64,000 nucleotides of DNA from Nocardia blacklockiae (GCF_015477355.1 NZ_JADLRJ010000014.1:1-64000); one strand, 5' to 3'. Positions 8,315 to 16,361 are shown, numbered from the stretch's first letter. Notes: generated from the sequence alone by a model not told the origin. Program-made: numbers and translations.

Positions 8315-9109
8315 TCAGTCGCGCAGGGCTTCCTCGCGCAGCCAGGTCAGGGTCTTGGCGAGGATGCGCGAGACGTGCATCTGCGAAATGCCCAGCGCCT
8401 CCGCGATCTGCGTCTGGGTCTTGGCCTCGAAGAACCGCATGATCAGCACCTGCTGCTCGCGGTCGGGCAGATCGGCGATGAGCGGCTTGACGGCCATGAA
8501 CTCCTCGACCCGATCGTATTGCGGCTCCGGCTCGCCGAGCACCTCGCGCAGCGACAGCGGGGTGTTCTCGCCGTCGTCGCCGGACACCGATTCCAGCGAG
8601 GAGAGCTGATAGGCGTTGCCCGCGATCAGCGCCTGGGTGACCTCGACCAGATCGACGTCGAGTTCGGCGGCGATCTCGCGGGCCTTGGGCAGCCGCCCGA
8701 GCCGCTGCGCCAGCTCGTCCACCGCGGCGCCGATCGACAGCTGAATCTCCTTGGTGCGCCGCGGCACCCGCACCGCCCACGTATTGTCGCGGAAGTGTCG
8801 ACGCACCTCCCCCATGATGGTCGGCACGGCGAACGACAGGAACGACGACCCGCGCGTGACGTCGAACCGGTCCACCGCCTGCACCAGGCCGATCCGGGCC
8901 ACCTGCAGCAGATCGTCGAAGTTCTCGCCGCGCCCGGAGAATTTGCGGGCGATGTGGTCGGCCAGCGGCAGGCAGAGCTGGATTATCTTCTCCCGCAACG
9001 CCTCTCGTTGCGGGTCGGCGGGGTCGAGCGCCGCCAGTGCTTCGAATTCCGGTTCGATATCGTCGTAGCTGTCGCCGCCGCGACGGCGCCGTCCGCGCTC
9101 ATCCGCCAT
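8315..9109 (-). CDS. sigF: SigF/SigB-family RNA polymerase sigma factor
   Basis: A 264-residue group 3 sigma factor of the SigB/SigF/SigG family, which directs RNA polymerase to general-stress promoters. Region 2 is clear (QLCLPLADHIARKFSGRG, then DLLQVARIGLVQAVDRFD and GSSFLSFAVPTIMGEVRRHFRD). Region 3 follows with the SIGAAVDELAQRLGR segment, and region 4 ends with TQTQIAEALGISQMHVSRIL, the -35 recognition helix. The ATG at 9109 has a GAGGTGAGG site and overlaps the end of rsbW by 11 bases, implying translational coupling. Promoter-like GTTT-N15-GGGTA sequences recur through the next 28 kb, which is the expected recognition sequence for this factor. Confidence 0.93.
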   Translation of the reverse strand: MADERGRRRRGGDSYDDIEPEFEALAALDPADPQREALREKIIQLCLPLADHIARKFSGRGENFDDLLQVARIGLVQAVDRFDVTRGSSFLSFAVPTIMGEVRRHFRDNTWAVRVPRRTKEIQLSIGAAVDELAQRLGRLPKAREIAAELDVDLVEVTQALIAGNAYQLSSLESVSGDDGENTPLSLREVLGEPEPQYDRVEEFMAVKPLIADLPDREQQVLIMRFFEAKTQTQIAEALGISQMHVSRILAKTLTWLREEALRD

Positions 9110-9530
9110 CGGCCTCACCTCGTGCCCGGCTGAACTCGACCACCACCGGGTATCCGCTGCGGGCGGTGTCGAAGTCGTCGGTGCGAGCGCTGAGGGTGTG
9201 GGTGATGGTCTGCAGCACGTGCCAGCCGAAACCGTTCTCGTCCAGCGCGTCCTCGATTTCGGCGACACCGGTGACGCGCACCGTCATCGCGTCGTCGGCG
9301 GCGGCGAACTCGCAGTCGATCTCCGACCCCGGCACCGCCTCGGCGATCAGCGCCGTGGCGATCTCGTCCAGCGCGACCCTGATGTCGGTCACCTCGTCCA
9401 GCGCGAAATCCGCGATCAGCGCGACCGTCTCGGCCAGCGCGCGCAGCATGGTGAGCTGGTTCAACTCGGCAGGCACCCGGATACCGACACTCGAAGTCTG
9501 TACCGGGGATTTGGAAACCCACTCGCTCAT
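9099..9530 (-). CDS. rsbW: RsbW/UsfX-like anti-sigma factor (HATPase fold)
   Basis: A 143-residue protein directly upstream of and overlapping sigF, the position of UsfX (RsbW) in mycobacteria. It would bind SigF and hold it inactive until a STAS-domain antagonist displaces it. The fold is recognisable: GIRVPAELNQLTMLRALAE at the N-terminus, a VALDEIATALIAEA helix at the N-box position, and a DENGFGWHVLQTI stretch at the G1/G2 position. The N-box normally has Glu-x-x-x-Asn; here Asn is replaced, so nucleotide binding or kinase activity may be altered. The ATG at 9530 follows GGAGGAGAGG. A SigF-type promoter lies upstream at 9771-9795, implying autoregulation. Confidence 0.87.
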   Translation of the reverse strand: MSEWVSKSPVQTSSVGIRVPAELNQLTMLRALAETVALIADFALDEVTDIRVALDEIATALIAEAVPGSEIDCEFAAADDAMTVRVTGVAEIEDALDENGFGWHVLQTITHTLSARTDDFDTARSGYPVVVEFSRARGEADGG

Positions 9531-9607
9531 CGACACTTGCCTCTCCTCCCAACCGGTGAACCCGGCGGGGACTCGCGGACCCCGACCGTTGCGCCAACCG
9601 TACGACC

Positions 9608-9763
9608 TCAGGTCCATGATCCGACGAATCCCTCCGCAACGGCGGTCGGACACGGACCGGCCCGCAGGGGCGCGACGGCAGGGTACCGGACCGGGCGCGA
9701 CGCGATCGAAGGCGGGAACGGGCAATCCACGGGGCGGACCTTTCTGCTCGGGCGGCCGTTCAT
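9608..9763 (-). CDS. Candidate leaderless 51-codon frame in the rsbW leader
   Basis: The SigF-type promoter at 9771-9795 would start transcription at about 9763, exactly at an ATG opening a 51-codon frame that begins MNGRPSRKV and ends EGFVGSWT. The mRNA would then continue to rsbW. The composition (Arg, Pro, two Cys) is not convincingly protein-like, and no ribosome binding site is needed if it is leaderless. It could be a real small protein, a regulatory upstream frame, or chance. Confidence 0.25.
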   Translation of the reverse strand: MNGRPSRKVRPVDCPFPPSIASRPVRYPAVAPLRAGPCPTAVAEGFVGSWT

Positions 9764-9770
9764 TGCGCAC

Positions 9771-9795
9771 ATACCCGGAGCCGACCGCACGAAAC
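9771..9795 (-). promoter_or_regulatory. SigF-type promoter of rsbW-sigF
   Basis: Read on the minus strand this is GTTT, 15 bases, GGGTAT, an exact match to the mycobacterial SigF consensus. It lies about 240 bases upstream of the rsbW ATG and is best explained as autoregulation of the anti-sigma/sigma operon. Confidence 0.7.
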
Positions 9796-9808
9796 GCCCC
9801 CGGGCCGG

Positions 9809-10492
9809 TCAGCCCGCGTGGTTCTCGTGCACGGTGAGCAGCAGGTGGTCGAAACGGGCGCGCACCTCCGGGTTCCAGCCGCCCATCCCCCGCATCCCGG
9901 TCACCAGCGCCTGCGCCAGCGTCCGCAGCTTCACGTTGGTCTCCTGCGACCGCCAGGTCAGCACCCGGAAGGCCTGTTCCGAGCCGATGCCGTAGATGAG
10001 CATGAGCGCGCCCTTGGCCTGTTCGATCACCGCGCGGGACTCGTACAGCTCGGGGAGCGTGTCGGTGAGGGTCTCCTGCCGGTGCTCGTCGAGGGTCTCG
10101 GTGACGTCGACGTAGTAGCCGCTGGTGCCGACGACGGTGCCGTCCTCCTCGTCGAACATGTGGTCGCCGACGACGAGCACGTGGTGGACCTCGCCGGCCG
10201 TATCGATGATCCGGTGGCGGCTGCAGAACGGCTGGCCCTCCTCGATCGCGCGGGCGAGGGTGCTCGCGACCGCCTCGCGATCGTCGGGATGTTTGTGGGA
10301 GAGCAGCAATTCGGTGTCGGGGCGGGCGGTGCCGGGCCGGTAGCCGTGCATGGCGGCGACCTCGTCGGACCACTCCCACCGCTGGTCGGCGAACCAGAAC
10401 CGGAAGGTGCCGACGTGCACCGGTGTTCCGGCGCCCACGACCTGCTCGAAACTGCGCGATTCCTCGGTAGTGAGCTCCCCGCTGTGTGTCAC
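9809..10492 (-). CDS. PAS-ANTAR signalling protein
   Basis: A 227-residue protein with two domains. Residues about 25-135 form a PAS fold (FRFWFADQRWEWSDEVAAMHGY, then HPDDREAV and GTSGYYVDVTE, the usual PAS_3 markers). Residues about 140-215 form an ANTAR domain (SRAVIEQAKGALMLIYGIGSEQAFRVL), a helical RNA-binding module that binds paired hairpins and prevents transcription termination. The PAS domain would sense redox, light or a ligand and control the ANTAR output. It lies next to rsbW-sigF and the STAS gene, as PAS-ANTAR proteins often do in nocardiae and mycobacteria. No promoter of the SigF type is seen upstream. Confidence 0.9.
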   Translation of the reverse strand: MTHSGELTTEESRSFEQVVGAGTPVHVGTFRFWFADQRWEWSDEVAAMHGYRPGTARPDTELLLSHKHPDDREAVASTLARAIEEGQPFCSRHRIIDTAGEVHHVLVVGDHMFDEEDGTVVGTSGYYVDVTETLDEHRQETLTDTLPELYESRAVIEQAKGALMLIYGIGSEQAFRVLTWRSQETNVKLRTLAQALVTGMRGMGGWNPEVRARFDHLLLTVHENHAG

Positions 10493-10572
10493 CCCCCGAG
10501 TATCCGCCGACGGGCCGGTGCCGACGGCGGAACCGCGGGACCGGGCGGGTCCCGCGGCACTTCTCCGGCGGC

Positions 10573-10968
10573 CTACCTCTCCAGTGCCGCCTGCATGGTG
10601 GCGTAGTAGCGGAACAGCGGGCGCATGCCGGTGATCTCCAGCACGCGCTCGATTTCGCGGCGACCGCAGACCAGTCGCAGATCCACCCCGGCCGTGGCGG
10701 CCGCGGCCTTGGCGGCGGCGAGCGCCCGTGCGGAACCGATGCTCAGGAAGCGGGTGCGGCGCAGGTCGAGGACCACCGCGCGGGACGTGGTGTCGACGGC
10801 GCGGGCGACGGATTCGCCGAACATCGCGGCGACGGCGGCGTCCAATTCACCCTCGACCCGGACGACGGTGTGCTGCCGGCGCCGATCGCGGACGGGTGTC
10901 GGGGGCGGGCCGAGGCCATCGGGGTCCGCCGCGTCGATGTGGCGGTGGAGAACGGCAATCGCAGACAT
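10573..10968 (-). CDS. STAS-domain anti-sigma factor antagonist
   Basis: A 131-residue STAS protein of the anti-anti-sigma class, which would bind RsbW-type proteins and free SigF. The core reads VVRVEGELDAAVAAMF, then RAVVLDLRRTRFLSIGSARALAAA, where the serine in LSIGS matches the phosphorylatable position. GVDLRLVCGRREIERVLEITGM completes the fold. The ATG at 10968 has a GGGAGG site eight bases upstream; residues encoded further upstream look non-coding. It sits in the same direction as the PAS-ANTAR and rsbW-sigF genes, separated by short gaps, making a compact partner-switching module. Confidence 0.9.
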   Translation of the reverse strand: MSAIAVLHRHIDAADPDGLGPPPTPVRDRRRQHTVVRVEGELDAAVAAMFGESVARAVDTTSRAVVLDLRRTRFLSIGSARALAAAKAAAATAGVDLRLVCGRREIERVLEITGMRPLFRYYATMQAALER

Positions 10969-11366
10969 AACTAGAGCCTCCCGTGCAATGGGCTTGCCAG
11001 TTCCGCACGGAGATCGGGACCGCGCTGCCGGGCGACGATCGTCGTTGCTACGGACCGTCTGCCGGCTCGTGCGAACGGATTCCGCGTCTGAACCGGGGTC
11101 GGCTGTAGTCTCAACCTCGTTACAGTGTGCCACGCCCGGGGCCGCACTGTCATCGGCACAGCGGCGGAGATCACCGGCCGTGCGCCGCCAGGTCCGCGAT
11201 TCCCCGAAAACCTCTGCCGCTCCGCCCTTTTCGTTTCGCACATCCCCGCGAAGCGGAAGTAGGCCCTCCGTTCGCGGGGTTCACCCGCACGCCGCGTGGT
11301 AAACCGCGCGGGTCGGGGTAGCCGCACGGCAGGGAGATCGTGTTTCCGCAACGACGGGAGTAGACC
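10969..11366. other. Divergent intergenic region without a gene
   Basis: These 398 bases separate the STAS gene from the small membrane protein gene. A GGGTAG at 11316-11321 could be a SigF-like -10 for the rightward gene, but no GTTT stands at the right distance, so I do not call a promoter. Confidence 0.5.
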
Positions 11367-11594
11367 ATGTCCATGGACCCTGACCCCGCCCGCACTCCGG
11401 ATCTGGAGTCCGGCGGCGGTGTCCGGCCGGGCGCCACCCCGCCGGACACGGCGCAGACCTCCGGCCTGTCCGCGCCCGAGCCGCGCACCCGGCACCGGTT
11501 CCCGCCCACCGGCGCCGCCACGATCGTCGTCGTGATCGCGCTGGTCGCGCTGTTCGCCGTCTTCGCCGTGCTGTTGGTGGTGTCGCTGTTCTGA
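11367..11594 (+). CDS. Small tail-anchored membrane protein
   Basis: A 75-residue protein with a Pro/Ser/Gly-rich, probably unstructured N-terminal half (residues 1-45) and one hydrophobic helix at about residues 50-73 (TIVVVIALVALFAVFAVLLV) ending two residues before the stop. A GGGAG site precedes the ATG. This is the layout of a C-terminally anchored membrane protein with its N-terminus in the cytoplasm. No family is recognised. It follows the sigF-region signalling genes but is on the opposite strand. Confidence 0.7.
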   Translation: MSMDPDPARTPDLESGGGVRPGATPPDTAQTSGLSAPEPRTRHRFPPTGAATIVVVIALVALFAVFAVLLVVSLF

Positions 11595-11740
11595 CCGGAT
11601 CTCGGCGCGGCCGCGGCGAGATCACCGCCGCGGCCCGCTCCGTCATCGCGCCGATGCGATGGCGATATGCATACTCACCTGCATGAACACCTCCGCGACG
11701 AATGCCGGGTTCGCTTGCTAGCGTGCCCGATTCGGGGTAG

Positions 11741-12598
11741 ATGTTCGGGGTGACAGTCGATCGGGCGCAGATCTCGGCGCAGCGACGCAACTGGGCGCAG
11801 CTGCCCGCAGTCACCCGAGCCGCTGTCGAAGCGCTCACCGGGCCGGTGCTGCGCGCCGAATCGATCATCGCCGGATTCAGCAGCCATCTCGCGGCCGTGA
11901 TCGACACCGCCGAGGGCCGGACGTTCGTCAAGGGCATGCGCATCGACGATCCGGAGGTCTGGACCCAGCACCGCGAGGCGGTCCTCGGCCCGCACGTCAC
12001 GCCGATCGGGCCGCGGCTGCGCTGGCAGATCGCCGCGGGCGGCTGGGATCTGCTCGGATTCGAGTACGTCGCAGGACATTTCGCCGATTACCGGGTCACT
12101 GCCGACCTGGCCGCCACTGCGGCCGCGATGGCCGTCCTGGGTCGCCTGCCCTGTCCGCCGGGCCTGGAATTGAAGGACGCCGAGGTGCGCTGGGGCGCCT
12201 ACCTCGACGATCCCGCCGAAGGCGCCCGGTTCGCCGGCACCACCCTGCTGCACACCGACTGGAACTACAGCAACGTGCTCGTCGGCGAGGCGGGAGCGCG
12301 GCTGGTCGACTGGCCGTGGGCCACCCGCGGCGCGTCCTGGATCGACCCGTGCTGCTGGATCGTCTGGCTCGTCTTCGCCGGTCACGAACCGGCCGCGGCC
12401 GAGCGGTGGGCGGCCCGGGTGCCCGCGTGGCACAGCGCCGGGCCCGGGGACCGGCCGTGGTTCGCGACCGCGCTGGCCGCCGAATGGACCGCGACCGCGA
12501 CCCGCAACCCCAATATCTGGACCCACGGACTGCGCGACGCCGCGCGCCGCTGGGCCGCCTACCAGCTGCGCGTCGAGCCGCCCGGCACACCCCGCTGA
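11741..12598 (+). CDS. Phosphotransferase (APH/choline-kinase fold)
   Basis: A 285-residue kinase-like protein of the aminoglycoside phosphotransferase superfamily. The catalytic loop is LLHTDWNYSNVL with Asp173 and Asn178 in the HxDxxxxN pattern, and the Mg-binding DFG equivalent is LVDWPWA (Asp190). The N-terminal lobe is weak: GRTFVKGM may carry the ATP-contacting Lys. Proteins of this type phosphorylate hydroxyls of antibiotics, sugars or choline. Nothing nearby indicates the substrate, and resistance should not be assumed. The start ATG at 11741 has only a weak GGGG site; a GTG at 11750 is an alternative. Confidence 0.82.
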   Translation: MFGVTVDRAQISAQRRNWAQLPAVTRAAVEALTGPVLRAESIIAGFSSHLAAVIDTAEGRTFVKGMRIDDPEVWTQHREAVLGPHVTPIGPRLRWQIAAGGWDLLGFEYVAGHFADYRVTADLAATAAAMAVLGRLPCPPGLELKDAEVRWGAYLDDPAEGARFAGTTLLHTDWNYSNVLVGEAGARLVDWPWATRGASWIDPCCWIVWLVFAGHEPAAAERWAARVPAWHSAGPGDRPWFATALAAEWTATATRNPNIWTHGLRDAARRWAAYQLRVEPPGTPR

Positions 12599-12619
12599 GC
12601 GGGCGCGAGCATCGGCCGG

Positions 12620-13453
12620 TCAGCCGCCGGCGGCCGCGATCACGCCGTCGAGGTGACCGGCGGTGATCTGCCGGGCCGCGTTGGCCACGGCCGTGATCAT
12701 CGCGCTGCCGAAGGGGCCGTGCCGGTCGAACAGCGTCGCGGTACCGACCGCGATCCCGCGCTCGCCCAGATGGTTGTCGGCCTCGAGGCCGATCTCCGCG
12801 CCGCGCGGCAGGCGCGCGAACGCCACGGTGAGATCGGTGTTGATGAACCCGACGCCGGCGTCGGACCAGTTGGTCACCATGCTGGTCTGTTCGGCGGCCA
12901 TCGACGCGAGCACGAACGGGGACAGCGGCTCGCCCGCGACCACCCGCAGCGGACGCTGCCAGCTGCGCTTGCGGCTGGCGTTCTCGTGTTCGGAGGGCAC
13001 TCGCGACCACTTCTCGGAGTCGTCGCTGTGCCACATCGGCGCGGCCGGGCCGTCGCCGGGCAGCGAGTATTCGGCCGGCGGCGCGAGCGGGCGCGCGTCC
13101 CGGGTCCAGATCGCGCCCGGCGGGTCCTGCGAGGGCCGCAGGAACACCACCGACGCGCGGGCCGCCGGAGCGCCGTCCTGCACCACCGCGGCGTCGGCCA
13201 GACGGATCCGGTTGCCGCCGCGCACCAGGCTCGTCGTCACCGTCAGCGGCCGCATGCGAGCGGGCTTGAACAGGTCCACCGTCAGCCGCACCGGCACGAA
13301 TCCGTCGGCGCCGTGGTCGTTCTCCAGCGCCCGGGCCAGCAGCCCGCACAGCGCCGGGCCCACGATCTGGTCCGCGGACCACTGACTCGCCGCGACGGGA
13401 CGCGGCGTGAAGCCCGCGCCCTCGGCATCGAAGTACCCGTACGATTCGCTCAC
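12620..13453 (-). CDS. Acyl-CoA thioesterase-like double hotdog protein
   Basis: A 277-residue protein of the thioesterase/TesB-like superfamily. The first hotdog contains QWSADQIVGPALCGLLARALE and VPVRLTVDLFKPARMRPLTV, the second SDAGVGFINTDLTVAFARLP and GIAVGTATLFD. Such proteins hydrolyse acyl-CoA or act on related thioesters in fatty acid metabolism. The GTG at 13453 is preferred because AGGA lies nine bases upstream; another GTG at 13483 is possible. A good SigA-type promoter with two palindromes lies upstream at 13511-13539. It converges with the phosphotransferase gene and is followed only by a short gap. Confidence 0.8.
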   Translation of the reverse strand: MSESYGYFDAEGAGFTPRPVAASQWSADQIVGPALCGLLARALENDHGADGFVPVRLTVDLFKPARMRPLTVTTSLVRGGNRIRLADAAVVQDGAPAARASVVFLRPSQDPPGAIWTRDARPLAPPAEYSLPGDGPAAPMWHSDDSEKWSRVPSEHENASRKRSWQRPLRVVAGEPLSPFVLASMAAEQTSMVTNWSDAGVGFINTDLTVAFARLPRGAEIGLEADNHLGERGIAVGTATLFDRHGPFGSAMITAVANAARQITAGHLDGVIAAAGG

Positions 13454-13510
13454 CGCGCCACGTCCTGCCCGTTCCCGTCGCACCCGCGACCGATCTTGTT
13501 CCTGCAGGCA

Positions 13511-13539
13511 GATATACCCGGGTATGAAACCGGTTTCAA
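13511..13539 (-). promoter_or_regulatory. Promoter of the thioesterase gene with two palindromic operators
   Basis: On the minus strand TTGAAA (13534-13539) and TATATC (13511-13516) are 17 bases apart, close to the housekeeping consensus. The spacer holds a 12-base palindrome (ATACCCGGGTAT, 13514-13525) abutting a 14-base palindrome (TGAAACCGGTTTCA, 13525-13538). These are placed to let a repressor block RNA polymerase. The -35 overlaps the phosphoketolase stop codon. Confidence 0.6.
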
Positions 13540-15881
13540 TGGTGATCCGCGTCTCCGGGCCAGGTCCAGTCGGTGATCTCCGGCAGGTCGGTGCCGGTGT
13601 GCTCGGCGTGCACGGTGTTGGCGTGCAGCCGGTGCAGCAGCTGGTCGCGCAGCTCGCCGACCCGATCGCCGAGCCGGGGCACCCGCTCGAGGACGGCCAG
13701 GGCGAGCTGGTAGCGGTCGATGCCGTTCATCGCGCACATCTGGAACGGCGTCGTGGTGGTGCCGTTGTCGTGGAAGCCGTGCACGTGCAGCTGGTCGTGG
13801 CCGGGCCGGCGGTAGGTGAGCTGGTGGATCAGCCACGGGTAGCCGTGGAAGGCGAACACCACCGGCCGGTCGGCCGTGAAGATCTCGGCGTACTCGCGGT
13901 CGGGGATGCCGTGCGGGTGCCGGTCCGGCGGGAACAACCGCCCCAGATCGACCACGTTGACGAAACGGATGGCCAAGTCCGGCACCAGCTTTCGCAACAG
14001 CGCGGCCGCGGCGAGCGCCTCCTGGGTGGGCACGTCGCCGGCGCAGGCCAGCACCGCGTCCGGCTCGCCGGCGCCGGCGGTGCTCGCCCAGTTCCACACG
14101 CCGAGCCCGCGGGTGCAGTGCTCGGCGGCGCGCTCGCTCGAAAGGTATTGCAGCGCGGGCTGTTTGCCCGCCACTACGACGTTGACCCGGCCGCGCCCGC
14201 GCAGGCAGTGGTCGAACACGTGCAGCAGGCAGTTGGCGTCGGGCGGCAGATACACCCGGCCCACCTCCGGACGCTTGCTCAGCACGTGGTCGATGAATCC
14301 CGGATCCTGGTGCGAGGCGCCGTTGTGGTCCTGCCGCCACACGTGCGAGGTCACCAGGTAGTTGAGGCTGGGAATCGGTGTGCGCCAATGATATTGGGAC
14401 GCCTCGCGCAGCCACTTGGCATGCTGCACCACCATCGAGTCGACGATGTGCGCGAACGCCTCGTAGGTGGAGAACACCCCGTGCCGCCCGGTCAGCAGGT
14501 AACCCTCCAGCCAGCCCTGGCACAGGTGCTCCGAGAGCACCTCGAACACCCGCCCGTCGGGCGTCAGCCGCTCGTCGGGCGGACCGGCCGGGAGCTGCCA
14601 GCGCCGCCCGGTCACCTCGAAGATCGCGTCGAGGCGATTGGAGGCGTGCTCATCAGGGGCGAAGAACAGCATGCGGTCGGGATTGGCGCTGAGAGTGTCG
14701 CGCAGATACTGCCCGAGCACCCGGGTCGCCTCCGCCTGCCGGGTGGCGGGCTCGCCGACGTCCACGGCGTGTGCCGTCACGTCCGGCAGCCGCAGGTCCA
14801 CGCTGTCGCGGGCGTGGGCGAGCGGATTGGCGCTCATCCGCAGCTCCCCGTCGGGACACAGCGCGCGCACCCGCGCGACGGGATCGCCCGCGGCGGTGAA
14901 CAATTCCTCGGGGCGGTAGGACCGCAGCCAATGTTCCAGCAGCGCACGGTGATTCGGGTTGTCGTACGCCGCGTCCAAGGGAATCTGGTGGGTGCGGGCG
15001 GTGCCCTCCAGCGGCTCGCCGTCCACCTCGGCGGGGCAGGTCCAGCCCTTCGGCGTCGCCAGGATGATCATGGGCCGCGCGAGATCGGCGCCCGCGCGGA
15101 TCTCGTCGATCCGCTCGAAGGCGCTGTCCAGCGCGGCCGCGTACTGCTCGTGCACCTTCGCGGGATCGTCCCCGGCCACCACTGTCGGCGCCCAGCCGTG
15201 CGCCGCCAGCAGCGCGGTGACGTCGTCGCGGCGCATCCGGCCCAGCACGGTCGGATTGGCGATCTTGTACCCGTTGAGGTGCAGGATCGGCAGCACCGCG
15301 CCGTCCCGGGTGGGATGCAGGAACGCCGGCGCGTGCCAGCTCGCGGCCAGTGGCCCGGTCTCGGCCTCGCCGTCGCCGATCACGCACGCCACCGTCAGCT
15401 CCGGATTGTCCAGCGCCGCACCGGTCGCGTGCGCGAGCGAGTACCCCAGTTCACCGCCCTCGTGGATGGAACCGGGCAGGTGCGGCGAGGCATGGCTGGG
15501 CACACCGCCGGGAAAGGAGAAGCGCTGGAACAACTCTCGCATCCCCGCCGCGTCCCGGGCCGCGGCCGGGTGCCGCTGCCCGTAGCTGCCCTCCAGCCAC
15601 GCCGCGGCGTTCACCCCGGCCGCGCCGTGGCCGGGCCCGGCGACGAACAGCACCGACCGGCCGTCGCGCACGATCAGCCGGTTCAGGTGCCCGTAGGTGA
15701 GGGTCAGTCCCGGCACAGTGCCCCAGTGGCCCAGCAGCCGGCGTTTGAGGTGCTCGGGCCGCAGCGGCTCGGCGAGCAGCGGATTGTCCAGCAGGTACAG
15801 CTGACCCACCGACAGATAGTTCGCCGCCCGCCACCACGCGTCGACGGCTTCGAGATCGCTCGCGTTCGCCACCGGTACCAC
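13536..15881 (-). CDS. xfp: Phosphoketolase (xylulose-5-P/fructose-6-P)
   Basis: A 781-residue thiamine-diphosphate enzyme that splits xylulose-5-phosphate or fructose-6-phosphate with phosphate to acetyl-phosphate plus a sugar phosphate. Length is normal for the family. Visible landmarks are YLSVGQLYLLDNPLL near the N-terminus, GHWGTVPGLTL, FVAGPGHGAAG, SHASPHLPGSIHEGGELGYS, the ThDP/Mg segment CVIGDGEAETGPLA, the NGYKIANPT loop, and HQDPGFIDHVL in the C-terminal half. No acetate kinase or phosphotransacetylase gene is near, so acetyl-phosphate must be used by enzymes elsewhere. Confidence 0.95.
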   Translation of the reverse strand: MVPVANASDLEAVDAWWRAANYLSVGQLYLLDNPLLAEPLRPEHLKRRLLGHWGTVPGLTLTYGHLNRLIVRDGRSVLFVAGPGHGAAGVNAAAWLEGSYGQRHPAAARDAAGMRELFQRFSFPGGVPSHASPHLPGSIHEGGELGYSLAHATGAALDNPELTVACVIGDGEAETGPLAASWHAPAFLHPTRDGAVLPILHLNGYKIANPTVLGRMRRDDVTALLAAHGWAPTVVAGDDPAKVHEQYAAALDSAFERIDEIRAGADLARPMIILATPKGWTCPAEVDGEPLEGTARTHQIPLDAAYDNPNHRALLEHWLRSYRPEELFTAAGDPVARVRALCPDGELRMSANPLAHARDSVDLRLPDVTAHAVDVGEPATRQAEATRVLGQYLRDTLSANPDRMLFFAPDEHASNRLDAIFEVTGRRWQLPAGPPDERLTPDGRVFEVLSEHLCQGWLEGYLLTGRHGVFSTYEAFAHIVDSMVVQHAKWLREASQYHWRTPIPSLNYLVTSHVWRQDHNGASHQDPGFIDHVLSKRPEVGRVYLPPDANCLLHVFDHCLRGRGRVNVVVAGKQPALQYLSSERAAEHCTRGLGVWNWASTAGAGEPDAVLACAGDVPTQEALAAAALLRKLVPDLAIRFVNVVDLGRLFPPDRHPHGIPDREYAEIFTADRPVVFAFHGYPWLIHQLTYRRPGHDQLHVHGFHDNGTTTTPFQMCAMNGIDRYQLALAVLERVPRLGDRVGELRDQLLHRLHANTVHAEHTGTDLPEITDWTWPGDADHH

Positions 15882-16010
15882 TCCTCACTGCCGTCACGGA
15901 CCTCGTGTGCTCGAACGAATGCCCTGCTCCTCGTGCCGGGAACGGTTCCCCCTGCGCGTACCCGGGCCCGCGGCGCTCACACGCGGCGAGGCGAACGGGT
16001 GCACACACAG

Positions 16011-16040
16011 CAGTTGCCCGGCGTCGTCGCCGGGCAACTG
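16011..16040 (-). terminator. Strong 13-base stem hairpin downstream of csbD
   Basis: CAGTTGCCCGGCG at 16011-16023 pairs perfectly with 16028-16040 around a TCGT loop. It starts 28 bases after the csbD stop on the minus strand and precedes xfp, so it most likely ends the csbD transcript. Confidence 0.65.
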
Positions 16041-16067
16041 TGGTTCTGACGGAGAAGGACGCCGGGG

Positions 16068-16319
16068 TCAGCGGTCCCCGCGCTGGTAGGCGCGCTGGCG
16101 CTGCTCGTCGGCCTCGGCCTTCGCCCGCTCCTTCTCGGCCTGCGCCTCGCGCTTGGCCGCCTCGCGCTGGGAGTCGGCCCGATCCTGCTGGGACCGGCCC
16201 TCCTCGCGCAGCTCGTTGTTGCCGAGCAGGGCGCCGGCGGTTTCCTTCGCCTTACCCTTGACGCCCTCGACCGCTCCCTCGAGGCCTTCGCGAGCGCCAC
16301 CCTTGTCGTGTTCGGACAT
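16068..16319 (-). CDS. CsbD-family stress protein
   Basis: An 83-residue hydrophilic, highly charged helical protein. The N-terminal GAREGLEGAVEGVKGKAKETAGALLGN is the CsbD motif; the rest is an Arg/Glu/Gln-rich helix. CsbD of Bacillus subtilis belongs to the SigB general stress regulon, and here an exact SigF-type promoter stands at 16362-16386. The second ATG (16319) is chosen because GGAGGTGA lies seven bases before it, whereas the ATG at 16328 overlaps that site. The biochemical role of CsbD proteins is unknown. Confidence 0.9.
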   Translation of the reverse strand: MSEHDKGGAREGLEGAVEGVKGKAKETAGALLGNNELREEGRSQQDRADSQREAAKREAQAEKERAKAEADEQRQRAYQRGDR

Positions 16320-16361
16320 GACATTCACCTCCAGAATGTCGGTATCACTGACGTTTTCGGC

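Noticed and set aside
11316-11321. SigF -10 (GGGTAG) ahead of the small membrane protein at 11367
   Set aside because: No GTTT or near match lies 14-16 bases upstream.
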